Positions 1 to 7,210 of a stretch of DNA of 9,145 bases are shown here, one piece after another (positions within the stretch are counted from its first letter, which is position 1; the number at the start of each line of letters is the position of its first letter). This DNA is from Vampirovibrionales bacterium. Its GTDB lineage: Bacteria; Cyanobacteriota; Vampirovibrionia; Vampirovibrionales; JAGQHJ01. A program made the position numbers and the translations under genes. The notes beneath the pieces are model-generated. The model ran no database searches. It was not told where the DNA came from and was given only the letters and a program-made list of their open reading frames with translations. The DNA is taken from positions 1-9,145 of the forward strand of contig JANWKX010000166.1 of the NCBI GenBank assembly GCA_025451145.1. The letters run 5' to 3'.

Positions 1-442
1 GGGCCATTAAAAACAGGATGGAACTCCAAAGCCAAATCCCCAATAAACCCAGAATCGCAATGGTGTTGCCCAAAATACCCAACGAATCCTCCAGCAACAG
101 AAACACCGGCATGAAGATCCAGGGTAAGACGGCAAAGGCCGTTAAAATCAGCAGGGTTTGAGGTCGACCCCGGCCGCTGAAGATGTAGGCAGCCGTTGAA
201 AAAACCGTTGTCGTATACAGCCAGAAGATAATGCCGACCACAACGGCCACAAAAACCCGGAGGACCCCCTCGCCAACAGAGCTTGGGGCAGAGGACAACA
301 AGCCGCCAATGGCCGAAATAAAGCAAACGATAATCGTCGCATAGACCAAAAGCTTTTCCTTAGGCACAGGCCCCATGGAGATAACTCGAAACTCTTGTGC
401 AGGTTGCATGAGGACGTTGTAGAAAATGTTGAGAAACTGCAT
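1..442 (-). CDS. YIP1-family integral membrane protein (3' end cut by window)
   Basis: Reverse-strand frame open from an ATG at 442-440 to the window edge, giving 147 residues without a stop; the C-terminus lies outside. The N-terminus has a short amphipathic stretch (QPAQEFRVI, about residues 13-21) of the kind that precedes the first membrane helix in YIP1 proteins. Four hydrophobic segments follow, at about residues 31-52, 60-86, 96-117 and 124-146, where a five-helix YIP1 domain is usual. The ATG overlaps the TAA stop of the upstream sppA gene by one base (TAATG), so translation is probably coupled and the two form an operon. YIP1-domain proteins in bacteria are mostly uncharacterised, so no biochemical role is claimed. 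The family call rests on overall pattern and helix layout; an unrelated polytopic membrane protein remains possible. Confidence 0.72.
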   Translation of the reverse strand, partial: MQFLNIFYNVLMQPAQEFRVISMGPVPKEKLLVYATIIVCFISAIGGLLSSAPSSVGEGVLRVFVAVVVGIIFWLYTTTVFSTAAYIFSGRGRPQTLLILTAFAVLPWIFMPVFLLLEDSLGILGNTIAILGLLGIWLWSSILFLMA

Positions 443-1506
443 TAACGGAATGTCTCCATCATCCAGAGTGGCTGGTTCGCGTAACGAAGACTTGGCGGTA
501 AAAGCGACTCAGGCCCCAACTCATTGACCGGGGCAACAGCCGCCCTCTGGCCTATGGATAATCCTGTGGAGAGCAGTTGCCAAAGGGTAAAATGTGGCGA
601 ATACCGTTCAAACTCAAGACGACTGGGTTTAGAAATACCAAACCGTTGCCCAGCCAAAATTCTGAGCACAGACTTTGCCTTTTCCAAGCCACCCAGTTCA
701 TCCACCAGTCCGATTTTCTGAGCATCCTCACCAATCACCACCCGGCCATCGGCAATGGCGGTAATACGTTGGGCCAGCTCCGCCTTTTGGGCGGGATCTT
801 TCATACCCATTGTGCGACCGGCAATGACGGCATTTAAAAACTGGTGGTAAGACGTATTAATGATGTGCTGCACCAGTTGGGTATCTTCAGAGGTGGGCGC
901 ACGATAAGGTGAGAGAATATCCTTGAACTTTCCGCTTTTAATGGTGATGGGCTTGATATCCAGCTTGTTCGTCAATAACCCTTCAGCATTGACCGACTGA
1001 ATAATGACCCCGATACTGGCCGTTAATGTCCCTGGATTGGCAACAATCTTATCTGTCGCAGCAGCGGTATAGTAGGCGCCACTAGCAGCAAGATCCCCCA
1101 TCGAGGCCACAATCGGTTTTTTCTGACGAACCGCCAGCACCGCGTCATACAACTCCTGGCTCATCCCAACAGTCCCACCGGGAGAATTGATTCTGAGAAG
1201 AACACCTTTCACACTGGTATCTTTTGCCGCTTCATACAAGAGACGTCGGGCACGCATGGCGGAAGACTCCTTGGCAAAGAGTGAATTTCCTTTAAGCTCT
1301 TCCATGATCATGCCATCCAGATTAATGATCACCAATCGATCGGCTTGGCGGCTCAATAATCCTGAGCCATAACCATCTTCCTGTCGAACCAGATTGTTTT
1401 CTCTGGTGGTTCTTGCCATCTGAATCATGCCAATCAGAACGGCAACCAGGCACAAGACTAGCAAGCTGAGCGCAATGACCTTGTTATTGGATGTATTGAT
1501 GTTCAC
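442..1506 (-). CDS. sppA: Signal peptide peptidase SppA, short form (serine/lysine protease, S49)
   Basis: 354 residues, the length of single-domain SppA found in Gram-positive bacteria and cyanobacteria, versus about 600 for the duplicated E. coli type. A single N-terminal membrane anchor spans about residues 9-29, followed by an extracytoplasmic S49 domain. Visible landmarks are the oxyanion-loop motif INSPGGTVG (106-114), the nucleophile Ser142 in LAASGAYYTA, and the general-base Lys193 in IKSGKFKDI, matching the Ser/Lys dyad described for Bacillus SppA. IADGRVVIGEDAQKIGLVDE (251-270) is the typical C-terminal block. SppA cleaves leftover signal peptides in the membrane and can degrade other small membrane peptides. 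The start is GTG at 1506-1504, preceded by AGGGGGT five bases or fewer upstream, a mediocre ribosome site; no clear promoter was found in the spacer. The gene overlaps the following YIP1 gene by one base. Confidence 0.93.
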   Translation of the reverse strand: MNINTSNNKVIALSLLVLCLVAVLIGMIQMARTTRENNLVRQEDGYGSGLLSRQADRLVIINLDGMIMEELKGNSLFAKESSAMRARRLLYEAAKDTSVKGVLLRINSPGGTVGMSQELYDAVLAVRQKKPIVASMGDLAASGAYYTAAATDKIVANPGTLTASIGVIIQSVNAEGLLTNKLDIKPITIKSGKFKDILSPYRAPTSEDTQLVQHIINTSYHQFLNAVIAGRTMGMKDPAQKAELAQRITAIADGRVVIGEDAQKIGLVDELGGLEKAKSVLRILAGQRFGISKPSRLEFERYSPHFTLWQLLSTGLSIGQRAAVAPVNELGPESLLPPSLRYANQPLWMMETFR

Positions 1507-1619
1507 AGGACCCCCTGAAGCCTATCTCTTGATTTACATAACGAAACCCGTTTTATGCTTTCTATCCAATCATAAACATTCATCAGAACAAAGCCTTGTA
1601 ACAATCTTGAGCCAATCCC

Positions 1620-1648
1620 TTGTTTTCAGGCGAGGATCTTTTTATAGT
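1620..1648 (+). promoter_or_regulatory. Candidate sigma70-type promoter of yifB/comM
   Basis: TTGTTT at 1620-1625 and TATAGT at 1643-1648 are separated by exactly 17 bp. The -10 box matches the consensus at five of six positions, while the -35 box matches only in TTG. Transcription would begin near 1655, leaving a leader of about 35 bases before the ATG at 1690. It lies in the 183-bp spacer shared with the divergent sppA gene. Assigned by eye only. Confidence 0.45.
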
Positions 1649-1689
1649 CAGAATAGTCTAAGCAGGACAGAGCAGAGAGTCAGTAGCCC

Positions 1690-3273
1690 ATGTCGGTGGC
1701 CAGAATTTTAACCGGAACCATTAACGGCATTGATGGCGAGCAGGTCATTGCCGAAGCGGATACCTCCACAGGAATTCCAGCATTTAATATTGTTGGATTG
1801 CCTGATGCCACTGTCAATGAGGCCAAAGAAAGAATTAAATCCGCCATCAAAAACGCCGGATTTGCCTTCCCACTGCAGAAAGTCATTATCAACCTGGCCC
1901 CAGCCGATGTCCGAAAAGTCGGAGCCGGATTTGATTTACCTATGGCGGTGTCCCTGCTTCAAAGCTCCGAGTATTTTGTTTCCAATGAGATCCTTGATAA
2001 GGCCTGTTTCCTAGGGGAACTGTCATTGGATGGCTCAGTCAGACCCGTTAAAGGGGTACTCGCCATTGCCTTGATGTGCCGCACCAATCAAATTCCATTT
2101 TTGGTGGTGGCAGAAGAAGATATGGCTCAAGCCTCGTTGGTGGAAGGCGTTCAAGTCTTTGGACTCCGGCATTTATCGCAAATGCCCCAATTTTTGGACA
2201 ACCCTGGTCAGTTTTCGTCCCCTCATCGCCCAGAGGCCCTCTTGGAGCAAGTTAAGTCCAAAAACATTGCTTATCAAGTGGATTTCAAGGACATTAAGGG
2301 TCAACAACAGGCCAAACGGGCCTTGGAAATTGCTGCGGCCGGGGGACACAACATCGCTCTTTTCGGGCCACCGGGCAGTGGGAAATCCATGTTGGCCAAA
2401 GCCTTTACAGGCATTCTACCGCCGATGGATTTTGATGAAATGCTGGAAGTCAGCCGAATTTATAGCGTATCGGGCTTATTGGATACCCATCAATATCTCA
2501 TTTATCACCGCCCGTTCCGTTCGCCGCATCATTCAGCCTCTATGGCGGGCATTACAGGCGGTGGCAGTCATCCCAAACCGGGTGAAATCACCCTGGCCCA
2601 TCGAGGTGTCCTGTTTCTGGACGAATTTACCGAGTTTCCCAGGCCTGTTCTGGAGGTTTTAAGGCAACCCCTGGAAGATGCTGTGGTGACGGTCAGCCGG
2701 GTACAACAATCCATGACCTTTCCGGCCAGCTTTATTCTGGTGGCAGCCATGAACCCATGCCCTTGCGGCTATCTGGGCGATTCTTTAAAAGCCTGCTCTT
2801 GTAGCGCTGTCCAGATTCAGCGCTATCTGGCAAAAATATCCGGTCCCATTATGGATAGAATCGATTTGCAACTGGAAGTCCCCCGGCTCACGGAATCTGA
2901 ACTTTTAGCCACCGAAACGCAAGCCGTCAATATGGCTGAGGATAGCGAATCCATCCGAAATCGAGTGATTGAGGCCCGGGAACGACAAAAGCATCGATTA
3001 AACAGCGAAGGCCTTAAAACCAATCGGGAGATGCTTCCGAAACACCTCAAGGCCTTTTGCCAACTGGACGATGCCTCGGAAACCATTGTCCGGCAAGCCG
3101 TCAGCAAATTTCACTTAAGCGCCAGAGCCTTTGATCGCCTGTTGAAGTTGACGCGCACCATTGCCGATTTGGAAGGGGCTGAGAGGATCAAAGCCAATCA
3201 TGTGGCTGAAGCTTTGCAATATAGAGGTTTCACCAAGTTGACCCAGGCAAAGCCTATGGCGACTTTGGTATAA
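1690..3273 (+). CDS. comM: YifB/ComM family Mg-chelatase-like AAA+ ATPase
   Basis: 527 residues, close to the usual 500-515 of the family. The N-terminal ChlI-like/Lon-protease-like fold (about 1-175) carries the family block GLPDATVNEAKERIKSA (36-52). The AAA+ core has Walker A GPPGSGKS at 226-233 and Walker B GVLFLDEF at 306-313 (Asp311, Glu312). A four-cysteine cluster, NPCPCG plus ACSCS (Cys357, 359, 369, 371), is typical of the family and may bind metal. GPIMDRIDL (385-393) is the usual arginine-containing motif, and the helical Mg-chelatase C-terminal domain fills about 420-515. ComM is known in naturally transformable Gram-negatives as a hexameric helicase that promotes branch migration during integration of transformed DNA; in non-competent species the role is less clear. 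The ATG at 1690 has only a weak upstream purine run (GAGAG, 10 bases away). The 3' end overlaps the convergent mlaD-like gene by 20 bp. Confidence 0.95.
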   Translation: MSVARILTGTINGIDGEQVIAEADTSTGIPAFNIVGLPDATVNEAKERIKSAIKNAGFAFPLQKVIINLAPADVRKVGAGFDLPMAVSLLQSSEYFVSNEILDKACFLGELSLDGSVRPVKGVLAIALMCRTNQIPFLVVAEEDMAQASLVEGVQVFGLRHLSQMPQFLDNPGQFSSPHRPEALLEQVKSKNIAYQVDFKDIKGQQQAKRALEIAAAGGHNIALFGPPGSGKSMLAKAFTGILPPMDFDEMLEVSRIYSVSGLLDTHQYLIYHRPFRSPHHSASMAGITGGGSHPKPGEITLAHRGVLFLDEFTEFPRPVLEVLRQPLEDAVVTVSRVQQSMTFPASFILVAAMNPCPCGYLGDSLKACSCSAVQIQRYLAKISGPIMDRIDLQLEVPRLTESELLATETQAVNMAEDSESIRNRVIEARERQKHRLNSEGLKTNREMLPKHLKAFCQLDDASETIVRQAVSKFHLSARAFDRLLKLTRTIADLEGAERIKANHVAEALQYRGFTKLTQAKPMATLV

Positions 3274-4348
3274 GGGTATTTAACTTCGAAGTCCGCTTTG
3301 CCAACTGGTCCGTTTGCAATTTTGCCTGCTGAATCCCCAAATGTATCTTCTGAGGATCGATTGAAGCCTCCCAGCAACTCAGAAACTGGTCGAATTGCGC
3401 CAAAGCGTTGTTCAATCCGAAATACCGCGTCATCATTCTGGGTAATTTTTGCGATATCGACTCGTTTTGTCCCACAAACTGCCGGTTGAAACTGACAAAA
3501 GCTCCCACCATTTGTCTTGGAGCCGCTGACTGAAGGGCAGATTGAAATACCAAGTTAACCTGGTGGGTTTGTTGAATGGCCACATTAAGTGTCCCCAATA
3601 CCTGCTGGTTGAATTGGGGCTGCCGTGTCGTCATATCAAACAGATGTACCGTGTGATGAAACGAGTGAATACCCGTTGTCAAACGACTGGTCTGATCATT
3701 AAAACGAGTCACCATGGATTGAGCCATCATCCAGGTATGACTAAGAAGTTGGCGTCCGTTATCAATCTGATGATTGGCCTGCAACAGACGATCCTCCAAG
3801 GCTTTTTGGTTTTTAAATTGATGCAACGACCGGGCAATATTTTCCATGCTGATTTTCAAGGCTTCTGCGGTTTCCATTTGGGTGTTAAATACATCCTTAA
3901 GCCGGATAGGCTCTTCCACAATGGCCTTGTGGGTCAACAATCGTCCTTTATCATCAGCTATCGGAAGAATTTCAAGAGACTTCGCACCGGCCAGACCGTT
4001 AAATTCTATGGTAAAGCTGGAACCTACCGGGATACGGGGGGCATGACGATAGGTGTGAATTTTGACCTCTACTTCACGACCAATCGGCTCGACCCTTGAG
4101 ACATAACCGACATCTGTCCCCATAAACTTGACAGGAGAACCGGCAATCAATTGGCTGACATCCTGGAAATAGAGGGTAATTTCCTGTCCCGTTGGCTGTC
4201 CAGGAAGGTGAACCCAATGGAATGAGATGTCCAGATAATAGAAAAGCGCCAGGAGAATTCCCCAGAGAAGCACCTCTGATATAATGGGCAATAAAAAAGA
4301 TTGGATTCTCATTCGACGAAGGGGTATTTGCAGGTCGTGAACACTCAT
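3254..4348 (-). CDS. MlaD/MCE-domain membrane protein, orphan
   Basis: 364 residues. One N-terminal membrane helix lies at about 18-38, followed by a single MCE (MlaD) domain at about 54-130. Recognisable MCE features are the GSPVKFMGTDVGYVSRVE block (70-87) and the later PVGSSFTIEFNGLAGAKSLEI block (107-127). The remaining 230 residues are predicted by eye to be mainly helical and polar, rich in Gln and Asn, with no second MCE repeat. MCE proteins form hexameric rings that bind lipids in the periplasm and, with an ABC permease and ATPase (MlaE/MlaF type), move lipids between the membranes. No permease or ATPase gene is present in this window, so the partner must lie elsewhere. The ATG at 4348 is used here, with a poor ribosome site; Met13 at 4312 is an alternative that would still keep the membrane helix. 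The last 20 bp overlap the end of the yifB gene. Confidence 0.85.
   Translation of the reverse strand: MSVHDLQIPLRRMRIQSFLLPIISEVLLWGILLALFYYLDISFHWVHLPGQPTGQEITLYFQDVSQLIAGSPVKFMGTDVGYVSRVEPIGREVEVKIHTYRHAPRIPVGSSFTIEFNGLAGAKSLEILPIADDKGRLLTHKAIVEEPIRLKDVFNTQMETAEALKISMENIARSLHQFKNQKALEDRLLQANHQIDNGRQLLSHTWMMAQSMVTRFNDQTSRLTTGIHSFHHTVHLFDMTTRQPQFNQQVLGTLNVAIQQTHQVNLVFQSALQSAAPRQMVGAFVSFNRQFVGQNESISQKLPRMMTRYFGLNNALAQFDQFLSCWEASIDPQKIHLGIQQAKLQTDQLAKRTSKLNTLIPKSP
4277..4285 (+). promoter_or_regulatory. Extended -10 promoter element for the CPBP protease gene
   Basis: TGATATAAT contains a perfect TATAAT (4280-4285) and the TGn extension at 4277-4279, the arrangement that can work without a good -35 box; the bases 17 bp upstream (ATTCCC) are indeed poor. 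Predicted transcription start is about 4292, leaving 36-45 bases before the likely start codons of the protease. The element lies inside the N-terminal coding part of the divergent mlaD-like gene. Confidence 0.5.
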
Positions 4349-5041
4349 TCTAGCACAAACAATGCCCCCCCTTGGAGCCTATCAACTGTCTTGGTTGGAT
4401 TTATCTTGGGCTTTTTTATTGCGCCCCTGGTCATCTCTAAACTGCTGGGGTCGTTATTCCATCAAATACAACCCTCCAGCAAGCTGCTTATTTTAAATCT
4501 GGGATCCTATTCTGCCTGGATCCTGTATTTCAAGTACCTGAATGAGACCTACCCTGTGGATATCCTTGAAACCCTAGGGCTTAAGTTCAACCACAAAGCC
4601 ATGTATTACATTACCATGGGCCTTGTGGCCGGATTAGGAATTATGAGCATTATGGCATCCTTAAGCCTTCTCAGCCAATTCTTGGGGCTTCATCCACAAC
4701 AGCCCTATCAAATTTTCCCCAAGCAACAATTGGAAGTCATCTCGTTTTTAGCGGTTCTCCTGGCGCCTATTCTAGAAGAAACAGCCTTCCGGGGTTTTTT
4801 ACAACCGGCGTTAAAACGCACGCTGACGGCTCCCATTGCGATAATTGTCACAGCCAGTGTGTTTGCCCTGTTTCATAGCCTGTATTATGGTCAATGGGTG
4901 GCATTGGCGTATGTCTTCATGATGGGTCTATGGCTGGGTTTCCTTAGGGAGCATACAAAATCCACGATTCCGGGTATTATTGGGCATTTTATCAATAACC
5001 TGCTGGCTTCACTGGCAATTTTAGGCCTTGTAGGGCATTAA
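4337..5041 (+). CDS. CPBP-family (CAAX-type) intramembrane metalloprotease
   Basis: 234 residues from GTG 4337, with about six hydrophobic segments. The three family signatures appear in order: EETAFRGF (Glu147, Glu148, Arg152), FALFH (His180) and HFINN (His217 to Asn221). These are the expected metal-binding and catalytic residues, so the enzyme looks intact. The family includes eukaryotic Rce1 prenyl-protein proteases and bacterial proteins linked to bacteriocin maturation or self-immunity, but most bacterial members lack a known substrate and no precursor peptide is visible here. The start is uncertain: TTG 4301 (246 residues), TTG 4328 and GTG 4337 are all in frame, and the purine run GAAGGGG at 4318-4324 sits too close to the second and rather far from the third. 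TTG 4301 would leave almost no leader after the predicted promoter. The gene ends 152 bp before the next operon. Confidence 0.88.
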   Translation: MNTHSSTNNAPPWSLSTVLVGFILGFFIAPLVISKLLGSLFHQIQPSSKLLILNLGSYSAWILYFKYLNETYPVDILETLGLKFNHKAMYYITMGLVAGLGIMSIMASLSLLSQFLGLHPQQPYQIFPKQQLEVISFLAVLLAPILEETAFRGFLQPALKRTLTAPIAIIVTASVFALFHSLYYGQWVALAYVFMMGLWLGFLREHTKSTIPGIIGHFINNLLASLAILGLVGH

Positions 5042-5127
5042 CGAAAATTACTTTCTCAATGACCGCCCAGTACCAGGTTTGTTAAACCATGAGCTTTCCC
5101 TCATATCCCTCAATACGGGACAGCCTC

Positions 5128-5156
5128 TTGCGCTTCAGAGGATCTTTTGCTAGAAT
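5128..5156 (+). promoter_or_regulatory. Candidate promoter of the MarR-GNAT/EamA/GNAT operon
   Basis: TTGCGC at 5128-5133 and TAGAAT at 5151-5156 are 17 bp apart; the -10 box matches consensus at five of six positions and the -35 box in TTG only. The predicted transcription start is about 5163, inside the palindrome at 5159-5170. The leader to the ATG at 5194 would be about 31 bases. Confidence 0.5.
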
Positions 5157-5158
5157 AT

Positions 5159-5174
5159 GTAAGCACTTACGTAA
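5159..5174. promoter_or_regulatory. Candidate operator: overlapping palindromes at the transcription start
   Basis: GTAAG-CA-CTTAC (5159-5170) is a perfect 5-bp inverted repeat with a 2-bp centre. It overlaps a second perfect palindrome, TTACGTAA (5167-5174), so three GTAA/TTAC half-sites occur in a row. The site begins three bases after the -10 box and covers the expected start of transcription. MarR-family proteins commonly bind short palindromes in their own promoters, so this is the best candidate for autoregulation by the protein encoded just downstream. Confidence 0.5.
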
Positions 5175-5193
5175 ATACTAACTGGGCTAGCTG

Positions 5194-6201
5194 ATGTCTA
5201 CCAATATCGACTTTATCAAGCAACTGGGTGATCTGGCATTGGCCAGCCGACTGAAACGGCTGTCTGAAAAGATGCTTCAGGATGTTAGTTTGGCCTATAA
5301 AGAACAGTCCATTGATTTTGAGCCAAGATGGTTTACCCTGTTCGCCTTATTAAAAGAACGCTCTCCGCTGTCTATTGTAGATATTGCCAAGACGCTTGGC
5401 GTCACGCACCCTGCCATTAATCAAATCGCCAGTGAAATGATGAAAAAAGGGCTGGTGAAAGCCTCTTCTGATAAGAAAGATAAACGGAAACGGCTTTTGA
5501 CCTTAACGCCCCTCGGTGAATCATTAACGCCAACCTTATTTCCCATCTGGCAGGATATTGAACAAGCGGCCCAGAAGCTGATTTTTGAAACCGGGGTCGA
5601 TCTGATGGGCGTCATTGACAAGCTGGAATACGGCATGGAGCAGCAAAGCATGTTCAGCCGCATTCAGGAACAAACCCGCCAGCGTTGGCAAAACGCTGTT
5701 GAAATCATGGAGTACCAACCCGTATTTCGAGCCCACTTTAAATCGTTGAACCTGGAATGGATTGAACGCTATTTTGAGGCTGAAGAGGCCGATATCCGAA
5801 TCCTCAGCAACCCGGAATCAGAGATTCTTGATTCAGGAGGACATATCTTTTTTGCCCGTCTTGACGGCGAGATTCTGGGCACCTGCGCTTTGATCAAGCT
5901 TGATGATAAAACCTACGAGTTAGCCAAAATGGGCGTGACAGAAGCAGCTCGCGGAAAATGCATCGGTAATAAGCTCCTGGCAGCCGCCATTGAGAAAGCC
6001 AAATCCGTGGGGGCTGAACTCATTTATCTGGAAACCAATAGCCGGCTGAGTCCGGCCATTCATTTATACAGAAAGCATGGTTTCGTCTGTATTCCCTTTG
6101 ATGCCCACCACCCCTCAGAGTTTCAGCGTGCCGATGTACGGATGCAACTGGATCTGACAGCTACGCAATCGCCTCAAGTCCAGGAGAGATGCCTGCGATG
6201 A
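5194..6201 (+). CDS. MarR-type regulator fused to a GNAT N-acetyltransferase
   Basis: 335 residues in two parts. Residues about 10-150 form a MarR-type winged helix-turn-helix: the presumed recognition helix is around THPAINQIASEMMKKGLV (71-88), and the charged wing with the family's DKR-then-LTLT pattern is at 93-105. Residues about 180-325 form a GNAT domain with the AARGKCIGNKLL acetyl-CoA loop at 261-272, a YLETN strand (278-282) and the AIHLYRKHGF helix (288-297). Such bifunctional MarR/GNAT fusions are a recognised family whose substrates are mostly unknown. One oddity: the loop usually reads R-G-x-G-x-G, but here the middle glycine is Cys266 (TGC). The ATG at 5194 has no clear Shine-Dalgarno. 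The gene leads an operon and its TGA stop overlaps the ATG of the exporter gene as ATGA. A ligand-responsive repressor of the operon is the likely role, by inference. Confidence 0.92.
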   Translation: MSTNIDFIKQLGDLALASRLKRLSEKMLQDVSLAYKEQSIDFEPRWFTLFALLKERSPLSIVDIAKTLGVTHPAINQIASEMMKKGLVKASSDKKDKRKRLLTLTPLGESLTPTLFPIWQDIEQAAQKLIFETGVDLMGVIDKLEYGMEQQSMFSRIQEQTRQRWQNAVEIMEYQPVFRAHFKSLNLEWIERYFEAEEADIRILSNPESEILDSGGHIFFARLDGEILGTCALIKLDDKTYELAKMGVTEAARGKCIGNKLLAAAIEKAKSVGAELIYLETNSRLSPAIHLYRKHGFVCIPFDAHHPSEFQRADVRMQLDLTATQSPQVQERCLR

Positions 6202-7196
6202 AGAAAGCGTCTTTACAAGGTAATCTCAAAGCGTACTTGGCCCTGTTGGTCGTTTACATTGTCTGGAGCACCACCTTTGGCGCCATTTTTCTGGCATCCC
6301 GAACCATTCCGCCAGCCCTGATGGTTTGTCTCCGCTTTAGCATTGCGGGCAGCCTTCTTATTCTTTATGCATTGCTCAAAGGCGAAACGTTTCCAGGGTT
6401 TAAGGCCTTTCGTCGGGATTTTATCATTGGGGCCTTACTTTTTTTTGGAGGCAATAGTATTGTCGCCTGGGCGGTTCACTATGTCCCTACTGGATTAGGG
6501 GCCATGATCACAGCCACCAACCCGTTCTGGATGGTGTCCCTGTCAGCCTTGATGCCTCCCAAGGAAAAAGTTCATCCCTTAGCCATGGCCGGGCTATTGA
6601 TTGGCTTTGTAGGGATTTTTATCCTGTTATTGCCTCACCTCAACCTGATGAATCATCATGCGCTTGCCAGCACATCGCCATTATTCTGGCCCAGTATCGG
6701 CGCACTGGTGGTGATGGTTTTCTTCTGGGCCTTGGGCTCAATTTATGCCCGAAAATCATTTACCACAGCGTCTTTACTGATGAGTGTGGGGATTCAAAAT
6801 TTCAGTGCCGGCCTTCTGCTGATTCCCTTTAGTTTCTGGACCATGGGGCCGTCCCCTTGGCACGCCAGCTTGACCTCGATCCTATCTCTCTTTTATCTCA
6901 TCGGTTTTGGGTCCATGATGGCCACCCCTTGTTATATATACGTTCTGAAAGCCCTACCGGTTTCCGTCACCAGTACATTTTCCTATGTCACGCCAGTATT
7001 TACCCTGATATTGGGCTGGTTGGTCCTGGGTGAAGACATGTCCTTTATGACGGCGTTAGGGGCAGCCATTATCCTCTTTGGCGTAGTCTTGGTACAATGG
7101 GCCGGACAACGCCAGATGAAAGCAGTATCCCTTTTGGAAGCTTCCCAAAAAGCCGATGAAAGCTCCCCGATCCCTCTGGTTCCCTCACGAAGTTGA
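6198..7196 (+). CDS. EamA/DMT-superfamily transporter (10 membrane helices)
   Basis: 332 residues from ATG 6198, with ten hydrophobic segments arranged as two EamA repeats (about 11-137 and 160-301). The first repeat contains YIVWSTTFGAIFLASRTIPP (20-39) and YVPTGLGAMITATNPFW (95-111); the second contains the matching ALPVSVTSTFSYVTPVFTLILG. This is the usual layout of drug/metabolite exporters (the RhtA, EamA and YedA group), which export amino acids, nucleobases or other metabolites in exchange for protons. The final 30 residues are polar and cytoplasmic. The ATG at 6198 overlaps the upstream stop (ATGA), with AGGAG at 6182-6186 eleven bases away; ATG 6189 is possible but sits only two bases after AGGAG. 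The position between two acetyltransferase genes suggests export of the same compound or its acetylated form, by inference. Confidence 0.92.
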   Translation: MKKASLQGNLKAYLALLVVYIVWSTTFGAIFLASRTIPPALMVCLRFSIAGSLLILYALLKGETFPGFKAFRRDFIIGALLFFGGNSIVAWAVHYVPTGLGAMITATNPFWMVSLSALMPPKEKVHPLAMAGLLIGFVGIFILLLPHLNLMNHHALASTSPLFWPSIGALVVMVFFWALGSIYARKSFTTASLLMSVGIQNFSAGLLLIPFSFWTMGPSPWHASLTSILSLFYLIGFGSMMATPCYIYVLKALPVSVTSTFSYVTPVFTLILGWLVLGEDMSFMTALGAAIILFGVVLVQWAGQRQMKAVSLLEASQKADESSPIPLVPSRS

Positions 7197-7197
7197 T

Positions 7198-7202
7198 AAG
7201 GA
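7198..7202 (+). promoter_or_regulatory. Ribosome binding site deciding the GNAT start
   Basis: AAGGA lies 8 bases before the ATG at 7211 and 2 bases after the EamA stop codon. This favours ATG 7211 over the in-frame TTG at 7193, which would start inside the EamA gene. Confidence 0.7.
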
Positions 7203-7210
7203 TATCGCCG

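Noticed and set aside
148..342. 64-residue minus-strand open frame at the window start
   Set aside because: It is out of frame with the YIP1-like membrane protein, which is open from 442 to the window edge and starts right at the sppA stop.
1507..1620. A promoter for sppA on the minus strand
   Set aside because: TTGTTC, TATGAT and TTATGT boxes occur but no pair has 16-18 bp spacing, so none was claimed.
2159..2662. 167-residue open frame in another plus frame inside yifB
   Set aside because: The yifB frame carries all family motifs across this stretch; the alternative frame is Trp/Arg-rich and protein-unlike.
3542..4099. 185-residue open frame on the plus strand, antisense to the mlaD-like gene
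   Set aside because: It lies entirely within the well-supported MCE gene in the opposite direction, has no family resemblance or ribosome site, and reads as a chance open frame.
5076..5088. GGTTT-GTT-AAACC inverted repeat after the CPBP protease gene as a terminator
   Set aside because: Only a 5-bp AT-rich stem with a 3-base loop and no T run on either side; too weak to call.
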